DNA of 64,000 nucleotides, taken from positions 1 to 64,000 of IMG/VR virus record IMGVR_UViG_3300042450_002567; one strand, given 5' to 3'. The notes beneath the pieces were generated by a model, which was not told where the DNA came from, made no database searches, and was given only the letters and a program-made list of their open reading frames with translations. The DNA is from a virus. The translations under genes were made by a program, and so were the position numbers. Below, piece after piece: positions 35,378 through 43,237 of this stretch (position 1 is its first letter; each line of letters starts with the position of its first letter).

Positions 35378-35962
35378 ATGAAAAAGCTTTCTTTGGTTGT
35401 TATAACCGTCTTCGCTGTTGGCTTTGTTCTGCTTAGCCTAACTGGGGCTGTTTCGGCTACGCCTGATCGTGAGAAGGTGGATATCTGTCATGCGACGAGC
35501 TCGGAGTCGAATCCGTTTGTCAGTCTCACCGTGGCGCAGGATTCCGTTGATGGCGACGCAGGGAACGACAGCGGTCAGGGCGATCACTATTTGAATCACC
35601 CCGATGATATTATTCCGCCGATTGCTGGAATTCATAGTGGCCTGAATTGGGACGCGGAGGGTCAAGCGATTTGGGGGAATGGCTGTAAGCCGGTAAACCC
35701 GACTACGACTACGTCAACGAGTACGTCAAGCACAACGAGCACGACTGTTCCGACGACCACGACTACCACAAGTACAACAACTAGCACGACAGCACCTACC
35801 ACGACTACCACAAGTACAACAATTCCAAGGACCACAACAACAAGTACGGCTGTTCCGACGACCACTATCCCCAGAACTACTACAACTATCCCAGCTGCCA
35901 TTCAGGTGGAAACTCAAGTGGAAGTACAACTAGCGCCTGCCCAAATTAGCTTTACAGGTTAA
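35378..35962 (+). CDS. Secreted protein with CHATSS domain, Thr stalk and FTG end
   Basis: 194 residues from ATG 35378 (GGAAGG upstream; a TTG 18 bases earlier is less likely). Signal peptide MKKLSLVVITVFAVGFVLLS. Residues about 30-105 carry EKVDICHATSSESNPFVSL, DSVDGDAG, GQGDHYLNHPDDIIPPI, a secreted actinobacterial domain known from host surface proteins. A Thr-rich stalk of about 75 residues follows, then VEVQLAPAQISFTG and the stop. Same truncated end as the protein at 214. Probably acquired from a host and displayed or secreted in infection. Confidence 0.85.
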   Translation: MKKLSLVVITVFAVGFVLLSLTGAVSATPDREKVDICHATSSESNPFVSLTVAQDSVDGDAGNDSGQGDHYLNHPDDIIPPIAGIHSGLNWDAEGQAIWGNGCKPVNPTTTTSTSTSSTTSTTVPTTTTTTSTTTSTTAPTTTTTSTTIPRTTTTSTAVPTTTIPRTTTTIPAAIQVETQVEVQLAPAQISFTG

Positions 35963-35971
35963 GGAGATCCT

Positions 35972-36262
35972 ATGCGTATCATTTGCAATGTCCTCTGGTG
36001 TAAGGTGGTTAGATTTTTTGGTGGTAATCACAGGTGGATTTTAGTAAAAAAGGCTGAGTCGGATGTTGAAATTGTTGTAAGTGAACTTGTTACCCGTAAA
36101 TCGACATTGAATGCTCTTGGCATCCTGGGCCCATGCTGGCAAAGGACTTGGGATGCTAAGAGTGCTGATGGAATGGTTTGCGTTAGATGTGATGCTGTGA
36201 CATTTTGGGATGACATATCTTATGAGTCGTATTTGGAATGGAAAAATCACGAGGGGGTATAG
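35972..36262 (+). CDS. Small protein with stop codon inside tRNA gene
   Basis: 96 residues, AAGGAGATCCT before ATG. Hydrophobic/basic start (VLWCKVVRFFGG), then GPCWQRTWDAKSADGMVCVR, CDAVTFWDD: a C-x(n)-C-x2-C set that could bind metal. The TAG stop is bases 36260-36262 of the tRNA 5' end (shared with TATAGCTC). No family recognised. Confidence 0.75.
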   Translation: MRIICNVLWCKVVRFFGGNHRWILVKKAESDVEIVVSELVTRKSTLNALGILGPCWQRTWDAKSADGMVCVRCDAVTFWDDISYESYLEWKNHEGV

Positions 36263-36326
36263 CTCAGTTGGTTAGAGCAGCGCACTCATAATGCGCCGGT
36301 CATGGGTTCGAGTCCCATTGCCCCCA
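36253..36326 (+). tRNA. tRNA with CAT anticodon (Met, or Ile2)
   Basis: 74 bases. Acceptor GGGGGTA/TGCCCCC (one G-T pair), D arm GCTCAGTTGGTTAGAGC, anticodon stem GCGCA/TGCGC with loop CTCATAA, T arm TGGGTTCGAGTCCCA, discriminator A. CCA is not encoded. CAT reads AUG as Met or, after lysidine modification, AUA as Ile; the anticodon arm looks more like elongator tRNA-Met. Confidence 0.9.
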
Positions 36327-36327
36327 C

Positions 36328-36356
36328 TTGACAGGTGCCTCAATAGCATGTATAGT
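36328..36356 (+). promoter_or_regulatory. Consensus sigma70-type promoter
   Basis: TTGACA (36328-36333), TATAGT (36351-36356), 17-bp spacer, directly after the tRNA; drives the DUF932 gene. Confidence 0.85.
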
Positions 36357-36388
36357 TAGATCTAACTACTAACAGGAGCAGTAAACAC

Positions 36389-37411
36389 ATGGCACATAAT
36401 CTAGAAATCAACGGCGATCGCACCCGATTTGCCTACGCAAACCACACAAGCCCTTGGCACCAACTAGGTGTACCAATGCAGGGATTGCAGACCGCTGAGG
36501 AAATGCTTAAGGCGGCAATGGCCGACTACACCGTTCGCACAACTCGTGTTGCTGCAATCGACGACGACGGCAATTTGATCCTCGACGAAGCAGGTCAGCC
36601 ACTGGTTGTCGAAAGCGCTCGGGCAACTATCCGTGACGATGTCGACGGCGACCGAAATGCGCTCGCTATCGTTGGGAAGCGGTACATGCCCGTACAAAAC
36701 AGCGAGGTTCTCACTAGGGCCTTAGCTATTGTCGGATCGTCTAAAGGTGGCGCTGTTGTCGATACCTGCGGCGTACTAGACGAGGGCCGCAAGTTCTTCG
36801 CTTCGCTGGATCTGGGCTCGCTCATTATCGATCCGCTTGGAGCGAACGATAGCATTGCCCGCAACTTGCTCGTTTTTACTGGGCATGACGGTGAGACTGC
36901 TATTACCTATGCGAACACGAATGTTCGTGCGGTTTGCCAAAACACCGTGAGAATGGGCCTTAGCACGGCACGCTCCACATTCAAGGCTAAGCACACCTCA
37001 AACGTGGAAAGCGTCCTACAGGATGCTCAGACGGCGCTTGGGATGTCCACGGCTTGGGCTGACGCATTTACTGATACTGCTGAGAAGATGCTGGCAACTA
37101 CCTGCGTGCCAGGTAGCAACAGTGTTGATCGTGTGTTGAAGGTTGCTTTCCCGGTCAATGAGGATGGGACAGATGTTTCCCGTCGCAACAGGGATGACAA
37201 CATCGCCCATGTCAAGGCTATTTGGGACAACCCACGCAACGCTGGCAAGGCTGGGCATAATGGTTGGACGCTATACAATGCTGTTGTAGAGTTCCTTGAT
37301 CATGGCCGTGAGGGCGATGTTGATCGTATGGCAATTCTGAGCATGGACCAGAACTCTTGGGTCTCTAAGCGCAAGGTTGCGACTCAGCAAGCGGTGTTGG
37401 CTCTGGCGTAA
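36389..37411 (+). CDS. DUF932 phage/plasmid-like protein
   Basis: 340 residues. HTSPWHQLGVPMQGLQTAEE, VVGKRYMPVQNSEVLTRAL-like segment (IVGKRYMPVQNSEV), RNLLVFTGHDGETAITYANT, RAVCQNTV and AGKAGHNGWTLYNAVVEFLD match the DUF932/TIGR03299 family, common on plasmids and phages, of unknown activity. CAGGAGCAGTAAACAC before the ATG, own promoter. Inverted repeat with GGGCACCC...GGGTGCCC near 37410-37450 may end transcription. Confidence 0.9.
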   Translation: MAHNLEINGDRTRFAYANHTSPWHQLGVPMQGLQTAEEMLKAAMADYTVRTTRVAAIDDDGNLILDEAGQPLVVESARATIRDDVDGDRNALAIVGKRYMPVQNSEVLTRALAIVGSSKGGAVVDTCGVLDEGRKFFASLDLGSLIIDPLGANDSIARNLLVFTGHDGETAITYANTNVRAVCQNTVRMGLSTARSTFKAKHTSNVESVLQDAQTALGMSTAWADAFTDTAEKMLATTCVPGSNSVDRVLKVAFPVNEDGTDVSRRNRDDNIAHVKAIWDNPRNAGKAGHNGWTLYNAVVEFLDHGREGDVDRMAILSMDQNSWVSKRKVATQQAVLALA

Positions 37412-37473
37412 GGTTTGTGGGCACCCTTCGGTGGGGCGGGGTGCCCACTTTTTACCCACAAGAAAATATTAAC

Positions 37474-37502
37474 TTGACAAACTAACTAGGATGGTTTACA
37501 AT
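37474..37502 (+). promoter_or_regulatory. Leaderless consensus promoter
   Basis: TTGACA (37474-37479), TACAAT (37497-37502), 17-bp spacer; the ATG at 37510 lies 7 bases after TACAAT, where transcription should start. Confidence 0.75.
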
Positions 37503-37509
37503 ACTAACT

Positions 37510-38040
37510 ATGAACAATACTAAAGAAACCCAAAGCACAACAATTTACAAAGGCATTGCAATGCCGACAGTCAGAGGTATTCAGGATGCAGCACTGCTCG
37601 CCCCATACTTCCCTGCAGTAATCACTGCAGGCCCTTCACCCAGCGAAGTCCGTTGGGAGCACCCCAACCATTGCATCGAAAAGTTTGGTGACACAGAAGA
37701 CGTATCAAGCATCTGGGCACCCACTTTCAGCCAAGTCAAAAAGCTGGTTAAGTTCGGTGCAAAGACCAACGAGCCCATCTTGATCCACTGCCATGCAGGG
37801 ATTTCACGCTCAACGGCAACAGCCATCGGCGTCTCAATCGCCCGTGGAGTAGCCCCCAAAGAGGCTATTGAAAAGCTTGCTGAGATCCACCCAGCAGATC
37901 AATGGTTCTGCCCTAACGGTCTTGTGCTTGGCCACATTGAAACCCATTTCGGTCTCAAGTCAGGCTCGCTTGCTAATTTTGCACTCAACTTTGACCGTGC
38001 ACCTGAAGGTGCCTCATACGGCATCGGAGGTTCGTTCTAA
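37510..38040 (+). CDS. Dual-specificity phosphatase-like protein
   Basis: 176 residues. PILIHCHAGISRSTATAIGV has the C-x5-R phosphate loop (HCxxGxxRS) of protein-tyrosine/dual-specificity phosphatases; the general acid would lie about 35 residues before, and IWAPTF is near there. Start 37510 would be leaderless; an internal ATG at 37561 with AAAGG is the alternative. It overlaps the HDAC-like gene by one base (TAATG). Substrate could be a protein, sugar-phosphate or nucleotide; paired with a deacetylase-like enzyme. Confidence 0.85.
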   Translation: MNNTKETQSTTIYKGIAMPTVRGIQDAALLAPYFPAVITAGPSPSEVRWEHPNHCIEKFGDTEDVSSIWAPTFSQVKKLVKFGAKTNEPILIHCHAGISRSTATAIGVSIARGVAPKEAIEKLAEIHPADQWFCPNGLVLGHIETHFGLKSGSLANFALNFDRAPEGASYGIGGSF

Positions 38041-38960
38041 TGCATGTTTATTACGATGAACGATACAACGCGTGCGAATACTCATTTGACACAACCCGCA
38101 AATCAGCAAAGGTAGCTAAAGCCATTATGGATGGTCGCTGCCCTGAAGCAGAGCTTATTGCTCCTTCAGATATCAGCGTCGAACGATGCTTGGCGCAAAT
38201 TCATGATCTTGGCTACATTGAAGCAATTCAAAGTGGCACACCAAGAAGTCTTTCCGAATCATCTGGATTTACATGGGATGATGGCATCTACACGATGGCC
38301 GTTGCCCATTCCAGGGGGCTAGTTGACGCTACTGCGCACGTTCTTGAATCCGGTGGACAATGGGCAGGCTCACTGTCCTCAGGGTTGCATCACGCTTCCT
38401 ACTCAAGGGGAGCAGGATACTGCACGTTCAACGGGTTAGCGGCCTCAGTCTTTGCTGCACGCCGACATGGCGCAGAGCGAATCCTTGTCCTTGATTTTGA
38501 TGCCCACGCTGGTGGCGGAACAATGGACATCATGAACTCCCAAGGCGATAACTGGAAGGGCGTTGTCCAATGCGACGTAACAGTCACACCCTTTGACGTC
38601 TGGGACGATAAGCGTGATACCTCTGATAACAGATTGGTTATTTCTGACCGATTCAAATACCTAGACGATATCAATAGCGCTTTGTCATACTGCGATCGTG
38701 ACTGGGATTTTGTTATCTACAACGCTGGCATGGACCCATACGACGAAGGCATAACCTACGAGATGCTCGCCGAGCGTGAGAGGTTAGTCGTAGAATTTAT
38801 GCAGGGGCGACAGGGCATCTTTGCGCTTGCTGGTGGGTACTTGTCTCAGCCGCGATGGTATAACGGTGTTATTGTCGATCAAGGCCTATCCTGGGACGGG
38901 CTTGTAAACCTGCACCTACTGACCGTGGAAGCGTGGTCAAAAGTTAGCGAGATGGCTTGA
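38040..38960 (+). CDS. HDAC-superfamily deacetylase
   Basis: 306 residues. All main signatures are present: YDERY start, SSGLHHASYSRGAGYCTFNG, VLDFDAHAGGGTMDI, YNAGMDPYDEG, FALAGGY. The His pair and the Asp/His zinc ligands are intact, so it is probably active. Family members remove acetyl groups from proteins, polyamines or small molecules. Unusual in phage; placed in a coupled unit phosphatase-deacetylase-wHTH-WhiB. Could act on host regulators, polyamines or a defence signal. Confidence 0.9.
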   Translation: MHVYYDERYNACEYSFDTTRKSAKVAKAIMDGRCPEAELIAPSDISVERCLAQIHDLGYIEAIQSGTPRSLSESSGFTWDDGIYTMAVAHSRGLVDATAHVLESGGQWAGSLSSGLHHASYSRGAGYCTFNGLAASVFAARRHGAERILVLDFDAHAGGGTMDIMNSQGDNWKGVVQCDVTVTPFDVWDDKRDTSDNRLVISDRFKYLDDINSALSYCDRDWDFVIYNAGMDPYDEGITYEMLAERERLVVEFMQGRQGIFALAGGYLSQPRWYNGVIVDQGLSWDGLVNLHLLTVEAWSKVSEMA

Positions 38961-39214
38961 CGCTAAGTCGAACCTACCTGTCTGACATTTCTATTCGCGT
39001 GCTCATTGCTGTAATACACATTTACGGCAAGGAGCGTCGGGTGACTATTCGTAAAGCGGCAGAACTATCAGGTTGTTCGGTGGCCTCGGCGCATGCATCT
39101 TTAGTTCATCTTAAAAAACATGGACTTGTAGAGTGGCAAGCCGGTCTTAGCGGCACCCTGCGGCCACTTGTTTCTGTTCACACTGTAGAAAATCTATATA
39201 AGGAAAATGAATGA
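38957..39214 (+). CDS. Winged-helix regulator
   Basis: 85 residues from a TTG that overlaps the previous TGA. VTIRKAAELSGCSVASAHAS and LKKHGLVEWQAGLSGTLRPL form a helix-turn-helix plus wing, as in LexA/MarR-like repressors. ATGA overlap with the next gene. Likely regulates its own unit. Confidence 0.75.
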   Translation: MTLSRTYLSDISIRVLIAVIHIYGKERRVTIRKAAELSGCSVASAHASLVHLKKHGLVEWQAGLSGTLRPLVSVHTVENLYKENE

Positions 39215-39579
39215 TTCAAAATGTAGAAGAAAAAAATCAATGGAGAAATCATGCTGCATGCCGCAATTTCCCACCAGACATATTTTTTCCTGGTGTTGGC
39301 GAGTCTTCCGATTTGGCAATGTCTATCTGTGCGGAATGCCCAGTTAAAGATATTTGCTTAGAAGAAAATATAGAAGAATTTGCTGGCATCTACGGCGGCA
39401 CATCAGGCCGTGAGCGCAGAAAGCTAAGAGAAGAAAAACAGCTGAACTTGCATTGCGCTCAGTGCGGTAAGGGCTTCACTCGTGTAAAGCGGAATCAGTT
39501 TATTTGTTCTGAAGAATGCTATGTGATTAGGCGGCGGGCTCAAAGAGCTAAGAGCCGTAAAAAGACGTTAGTCTCTTAG
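39211..39579 (+). CDS. WhiB-like protein with extra zinc-ribbon end
   Basis: 122 residues. WhiB part: HAACRNFPPDIFFPGVGES, CAECPVKDICLEEN, IYGGTSGRERRKLR. Then a second Cys set CAQCGKGFTRV and FICSEEC, not part of ordinary WhiB proteins, with a basic tail. Probably an Fe-S regulator with additional DNA contact. Convergent overlap of 4 bases with the next - gene. Confidence 0.85.
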   Translation: MIQNVEEKNQWRNHAACRNFPPDIFFPGVGESSDLAMSICAECPVKDICLEENIEEFAGIYGGTSGRERRKLREEKQLNLHCAQCGKGFTRVKRNQFICSEECYVIRRRAQRAKSRKKTLVS

Positions 39580-39812
39580 GCTTCCATGTCGAGCAATGGT
39601 GAAATGTTTAGTTCTGCAGTTCCTGTAGTGCCGTCACCGACGCTTGTAATCCTTAGCTCTAAAGCTTCAATAATAAGATCGGCAGCGTTGCCAAGCGAAT
39701 CTTCAAGCTCTTGGAGTTCTTCTTCGCTAATGTCTTCATCAATAGCAAGGTCGACAAGAACTGCTTGGATAGATTCCCACACCTGTAGTTGGGCTTCTTC
39801 GATAGAGATCAT
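39576..39812 (-). CDS. Acidic 78-residue protein
   Basis: MISIEEAQLQVWESIQAVLV, DLAIDEDISEEELQELEDSL, NAADLIIEALELRI; helical, about 30 percent Glu/Asp. No ribosome site; its start is 1 base from the ssb -35 box, and TATACA on - ends 8 bases before the ATG, so leaderless transcription is possible. Function unknown. Confidence 0.65.
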   Translation of the reverse strand: MISIEEAQLQVWESIQAVLVDLAIDEDISEEELQELEDSLGNAADLIIEALELRITSVGDGTTGTAELNISPLLDMEA

Positions 39813-39841
39813 TTGACAAGTGTATACTACTAGTGTAAGAA
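39813..39841 (+). promoter_or_regulatory. ssb promoter
   Basis: TTGACA (39813-39818), TAAGAA (39836-39841; followed by T), 17-bp spacer. Divergent from and nearly touching the - gene start. Confidence 0.75.
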
Positions 39842-39885
39842 TGTCATTTCATAAAACATCAAATACCTAATAGGAGTAAATAAAT

Positions 39886-40305
39886 ATGGCTATTGCATCT
39901 ACACATCTTTCTGGAAACCTCACACGAGATCCAGAGCTAAAGTTTACGAAGACCGGTCTTGCTGTTGCAAACATTTCAGTTGCAGTGTCACGCAAGCCTC
40001 GCGATTCTGAAGAAGAAATCACTTCCTTCTTTGACTGTGTCATCTGGGGGAAGCTTGGCGAACAGGCATGTGAGATCCTCACCAAGGGTACCAAGGTTGT
40101 TGTTACTGGCCGCCTTGAGCAGCGCTCATGGGAAGACAAGGACAGCGGTCAAAAGCGCTCTAAGGTTGAACTTGTTGTCGACGAAATCGGTGCACACGTT
40201 ATCGGCCTAGAGTCAATTACTCGCCGCCAGTTTCAGGCCAACGGAGCTGCCCCAGCCCCAAAGGCTCCAGTAGCAGCATTTGCACAGGATGAAGAACCTT
40301 TCTAA
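39886..40305 (+). CDS. ssb: Single-stranded DNA-binding protein
   Basis: 139 residues, OB fold: STHLSGNLTRDPELKFTKTG, VANISVAVSRK, FFDCVIWGKLGEQACEILTK, GTKVVVTGRLEQRSW. A short Ala/Pro linker leads to the acidic tip DEEPF, the usual partner-binding tail. Coats ssDNA in replication and recombination with the primase-helicase and Rad52-like protein. AATAGGAG upstream. Confidence 0.95.
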   Translation: MAIASTHLSGNLTRDPELKFTKTGLAVANISVAVSRKPRDSEEEITSFFDCVIWGKLGEQACEILTKGTKVVVTGRLEQRSWEDKDSGQKRSKVELVVDEIGAHVIGLESITRRQFQANGAAPAPKAPVAAFAQDEEPF

Positions 40306-40356
40306 CTCCCCTGATCAAAGCAACAAACACATACACAACTAGAAAAGATTGGTTTC

Positions 40357-41310
40357 ATGAAAAACTGGCATTTGCTTGCACAAAAAATTTCCTTTCCAAC
40401 CCGAAAGCAAAATAGGCTTACAAAGGGAGGACCCTCTCGAATCATTCTGACTACATCAGAGTTTTTTGACACTGAAAGCCGTGGTATCACACACTTGTAC
40501 CTCAACTTCCAGGAGCGTTCAGTAAAACAAGCCCTTCCTTTTAACGTAGGCGCAAATATTGCTAAAACAACCCAAGGTAATTTTGGGATTGTTGGCGCTG
40601 CTTGCATCTCGGTCACTTTAGAAGCTAGAGCTTCCGAGATTATGAACTTGACCGATGACGATATCGGGTGGATGGCTGAGGTTCTAGCCCCAATCTGCCT
40701 AGAGTTTGACATTCGGGCTTATGCCCCCACTTTTGTTGGGATGGAAGCAGGGATGATCGCTGATGCTAACTCCCCGCAACGTATCCGTGTGGATGAGTGG
40801 GAAACCTTTAACGGTATCTGCGGGATGCAACACGTTCCAGGGCTTACGCGTTGGGACCCAGGGCGTTTCAACTTCGACGCTTTTGCTAAATTGCTCAAAA
40901 ATCTTGGTGTGTTGAATGCTGAGGGGTTAGTCGAAGATCCAATAGAAGTTGTTTTAGAGGAACCAGAAGCAACGGTTTACGAAGTGCCGGTAGAGGTTTT
41001 GACTAAGGCCAATACGGGTATGGAAGAGTTGGCAAACGTTTTCTTGCCAGACGAGCCGGTATCCGCTGACCCCCTTGTGGCAGCGCCCACCTTGCTTGCA
41101 CCTTTGCCTGTTTTCCGTGGTTCTAACGCCTTGAAAGCCGGATCTAAAGCTAAGGCAGTGGCAAGCTGGCAGGAAGCTGTTGGTGTGCCTGTAACAGGCG
41201 TACACAATGGTGCTTCGATTGAAAAGACTGAAGCAATCCAAGCTTTCTTTGGACTGCCCGTTACTGGCGAGATTGACAAAACAACCTGGAACATGATGCG
41301 AGATCTGTGA
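40357..41310 (+). CDS. Amidase-2-like cell-wall protein with PG-binding domain
   Basis: 317 residues. Residues about 25-175 have an Amidase_2-like layout ending in GICGMQHVPGLTRWDPGRFN, the His...WDPG zinc end. The first zinc His expected in V[IV]HTTEG is missing (IILTTSEFF). Residues about 255-317 hold a peptidoglycan-binding domain: LKAGSKAKAVASWQEAVGVP, TEAIQAFFGLPVTGEIDKTT. So an endolysin-like protein that may have lost or changed activity. Followed by small coupled genes and a possible holin. Confidence 0.75.
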   Translation: MKNWHLLAQKISFPTRKQNRLTKGGPSRIILTTSEFFDTESRGITHLYLNFQERSVKQALPFNVGANIAKTTQGNFGIVGAACISVTLEARASEIMNLTDDDIGWMAEVLAPICLEFDIRAYAPTFVGMEAGMIADANSPQRIRVDEWETFNGICGMQHVPGLTRWDPGRFNFDAFAKLLKNLGVLNAEGLVEDPIEVVLEEPEATVYEVPVEVLTKANTGMEELANVFLPDEPVSADPLVAAPTLLAPLPVFRGSNALKAGSKAKAVASWQEAVGVPVTGVHNGASIEKTEAIQAFFGLPVTGEIDKTTWNMMRDL

Positions 41311-41687
41311 TGGAACCATCCGATTTGATTCTAGAAGATGTTGACAAGGTGGTGATTGTGTCTGCGGAGGAATTCGAACCGCAGGCTCATTCACCTCTTG
41401 AGTTAGTTAACTTTGTTTCCAATGGGAATTGGGATCAAAAGTTTTTTGAATGGTGGTTGCCTCAACAACTTGATTGGCAAGAACGTGCAAATGCCATTAT
41501 GGACAAGTTGCAGCGTTCATGGCCATTGCCTAGCCACAATGAAATCATTGGGGGCAATTCAAGCATCCCAACATGGTCGGTGCAATGGTGGGCTAAAGTC
41601 CTTCTTTTCCCATGGGCTGCCCGTCTAGGCGAAGCTGTCGAAAGCGCTGAAGCCTGGGAACACGCTGAACCAAAGATCTATCGGTGA
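41307..41687 (+). CDS. Trp-rich phage protein, unknown
   Basis: 126 residues; GTG 41307 overlaps the previous stop, and the next codon is ATG (41310). FFEWWLPQQLDWQERANAIM, IPTWSVQWWAKVLLFPWAAR. Aromatic helical protein in the endolysin-like operon. No family recognised. Confidence 0.7.
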   Translation: MMEPSDLILEDVDKVVIVSAEEFEPQAHSPLELVNFVSNGNWDQKFFEWWLPQQLDWQERANAIMDKLQRSWPLPSHNEIIGGNSSIPTWSVQWWAKVLLFPWAARLGEAVESAEAWEHAEPKIYR

Positions 41688-42088
41688 GTTTAAGGTCGGC
41701 ACCTCGCCGCAAAGTTGTTGAAATAACAAAAATAGGCAACTGGGGGGAAATCGTTTACCGGCACCGCATGGAGTGTGGGCACACGGATGACCGTAAAAGG
41801 CCTGCCAAAGCTGCAGAAATTGGGTGCACTCTTTGCGAGATAGCTCGTGAACCAAACGTGCCAAAACCCATCCCTCTAATAGACTTGGACCTCGGTTATA
41901 CCCACGATTTCCAAGCAGAACTAGCGTGGGTAGATGGTGTAGCTGGCCGCATACAAGCAGGTTTAGCCGCCCGCCTTAAGATTGACATGGAACAAGTGAG
42001 TGTGGTGGTCAACGGTGCGGAGATTGGCCATGCGGTCATATGGTTGGACCATGAAGCTACCCTTAGGTTGAGCGGTGTTGATGTCTGA
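41684..42088 (+). CDS. Phage protein with His/Cys site, unknown
   Basis: 134 residues from a GTG overlapping the previous TGA. YRHRMECGHTDDRKRPAKAA then GCTLCEIA could bind zinc through Cys and His. The end is strand-rich (VSVVVNGAEIGHAVIWLDHE). No family recognised. Confidence 0.7.
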   Translation: MSLRSAPRRKVVEITKIGNWGEIVYRHRMECGHTDDRKRPAKAAEIGCTLCEIAREPNVPKPIPLIDLDLGYTHDFQAELAWVDGVAGRIQAGLAARLKIDMEQVSVVVNGAEIGHAVIWLDHEATLRLSGVDV

Positions 42089-42162
42089 CAGTACAGAAAC
42101 ACCACTTGTTATGGTTTTGCATATAGATTCAGCATTGTAATCAATTGGCTGGAGTTGTTCAC

Positions 42163-42468
42163 ATGAACTTTGAATATTTTACAACAAAGAACATTTTAAA
42201 ACTTGCTGAGTTTGATAGCACCAGTGGTCGCTGTGGCCTAGTAGCCATGGATCTGAGCTTGATAGCGCCTGGGGCGCTGCATGCTGTTCTTGACACCTGG
42301 GTTAGTGAAAAAGGCTTCAATGCTGTTGTGTTGTGCACAAAGCAATGGCTTTGTGACTGTGCGGGAACATACGCATACCTAGTTATAATTAACTGCGAGG
42401 CAGACATTTATGCCCAATACGTTTCTACAGTGCGAGCAAAGTACCCTATTGATAAACCGGGAGTATAA
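42163..42468 (+). CDS. 101-residue protein, unknown
   Basis: ATG 42163 chosen for GGAG 8 bases before it. MNFEYFTTKNILKLAEFDST, RCGLVAMDLSLIAPGALHAV, FNAVVLCTKQWLCDC, YLVIINCEADIYAQYV. Mixed alpha/beta with six Cys. No family recognised. Confidence 0.7.
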   Translation: MNFEYFTTKNILKLAEFDSTSGRCGLVAMDLSLIAPGALHAVLDTWVSEKGFNAVVLCTKQWLCDCAGTYAYLVIINCEADIYAQYVSTVRAKYPIDKPGV

Positions 42469-42471
42469 CTA

Positions 42472-42756
42472 ATGTCTACTAAGGCCAACTGGCAGCGTGA
42501 AGCTGCCTGCCGTAATGTGCCGGTTTCTTCAGGGCTTTTCTTTGCACTTGAAAACGGTCAAAAGAATCCTCGGCTTCGGCTAAAAGAAGCAAAGAAGATT
42601 TGTGCTGGTTGCCCAGTGGTTAAAGACTGTGCAGAGCATGCGCTTCAGCATGAGCACTATGGGGTTTGGGGTGGGATGAGCGAACGTGAACGTCGGCGAG
42701 TCCGATCTGAACGAGGTATTGTCACGAGCACAATGCGAAAAGGCGCTAAGAATTGA
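42472..42756 (+). CDS. WhiB-like Fe-S regulator
   Basis: 94 residues, the most canonical WhiB here: WQREAACRNVPVSSGLFFAL, CAGCPVVKDCAEHALQ, YGVWGGMSERERRRVRSERG with the G-V-W-G-G turn and basic tail. Third WhiB in the window. Likely binds the host primary sigma factor. Confidence 0.9.
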   Translation: MSTKANWQREAACRNVPVSSGLFFALENGQKNPRLRLKEAKKICAGCPVVKDCAEHALQHEHYGVWGGMSERERRRVRSERGIVTSTMRKGAKN

Positions 42757-43229
42757 GAGAATTTGAAAGCATGCCTAGATACCTGCAGAATTGGCTGCTC
42801 GCCACAGATCTAATGGCACCGCTGTTCAGTACCTGCTCAAGGCGACAGTTCTTTGCTGTTGTTCTCAGCCCAAACAAACGGGTTGCTGGTGTAGGGTATA
42901 ACGGTGGCCCGCCAGGGTTCATCCACTGTAACGACGGAGGCTGCCCACACGCTGACGACAAGCACAAGAGTGGCACTACCTACGATACTTGTATTGCGCA
43001 GCATGCTGAGGCAGGAGCGCTGCTCTGGTCTGACAATGGGCTTCGACAGCAGGGCACGCTTGTGGTGAATGGGGCCCCATGTTTTGGGTGTGCCAAACTC
43101 ATTGCGTCTTCCGGTATTAAACAAGTCGTATTTTGGGCAGACAACAGTTACGATACCTATCTAAAGACAGAGCTGTTCTTAGTGAAATCAGGCGTTGCGC
43201 CTATTGGTGTGAGCCGACCTATTAGTTAG
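42753..43229 (+). CDS. dCMP/cytidine deaminase-like protein
   Basis: Start either TTG 42753, overlapping the WhiB stop, or ATG 42771 after GAGAG; 152-158 residues. CIAQHAEAGALLWSD gives the H-A-E zinc/catalytic site and GAPCFGCAKLIASSG the C-x2-C pair, as in ComEB/dCMP deaminases. Would raise dUMP supply for phage DNA. Other Cys/His at HCNDGGCPHADDK may bind a second zinc. Confidence 0.85.
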   Translation: MREFESMPRYLQNWLLATDLMAPLFSTCSRRQFFAVVLSPNKRVAGVGYNGGPPGFIHCNDGGCPHADDKHKSGTTYDTCIAQHAEAGALLWSDNGLRQQGTLVVNGAPCFGCAKLIASSGIKQVVFWADNSYDTYLKTELFLVKSGVAPIGVSRPIS

Positions 43230-43237
43230 GACATGTA

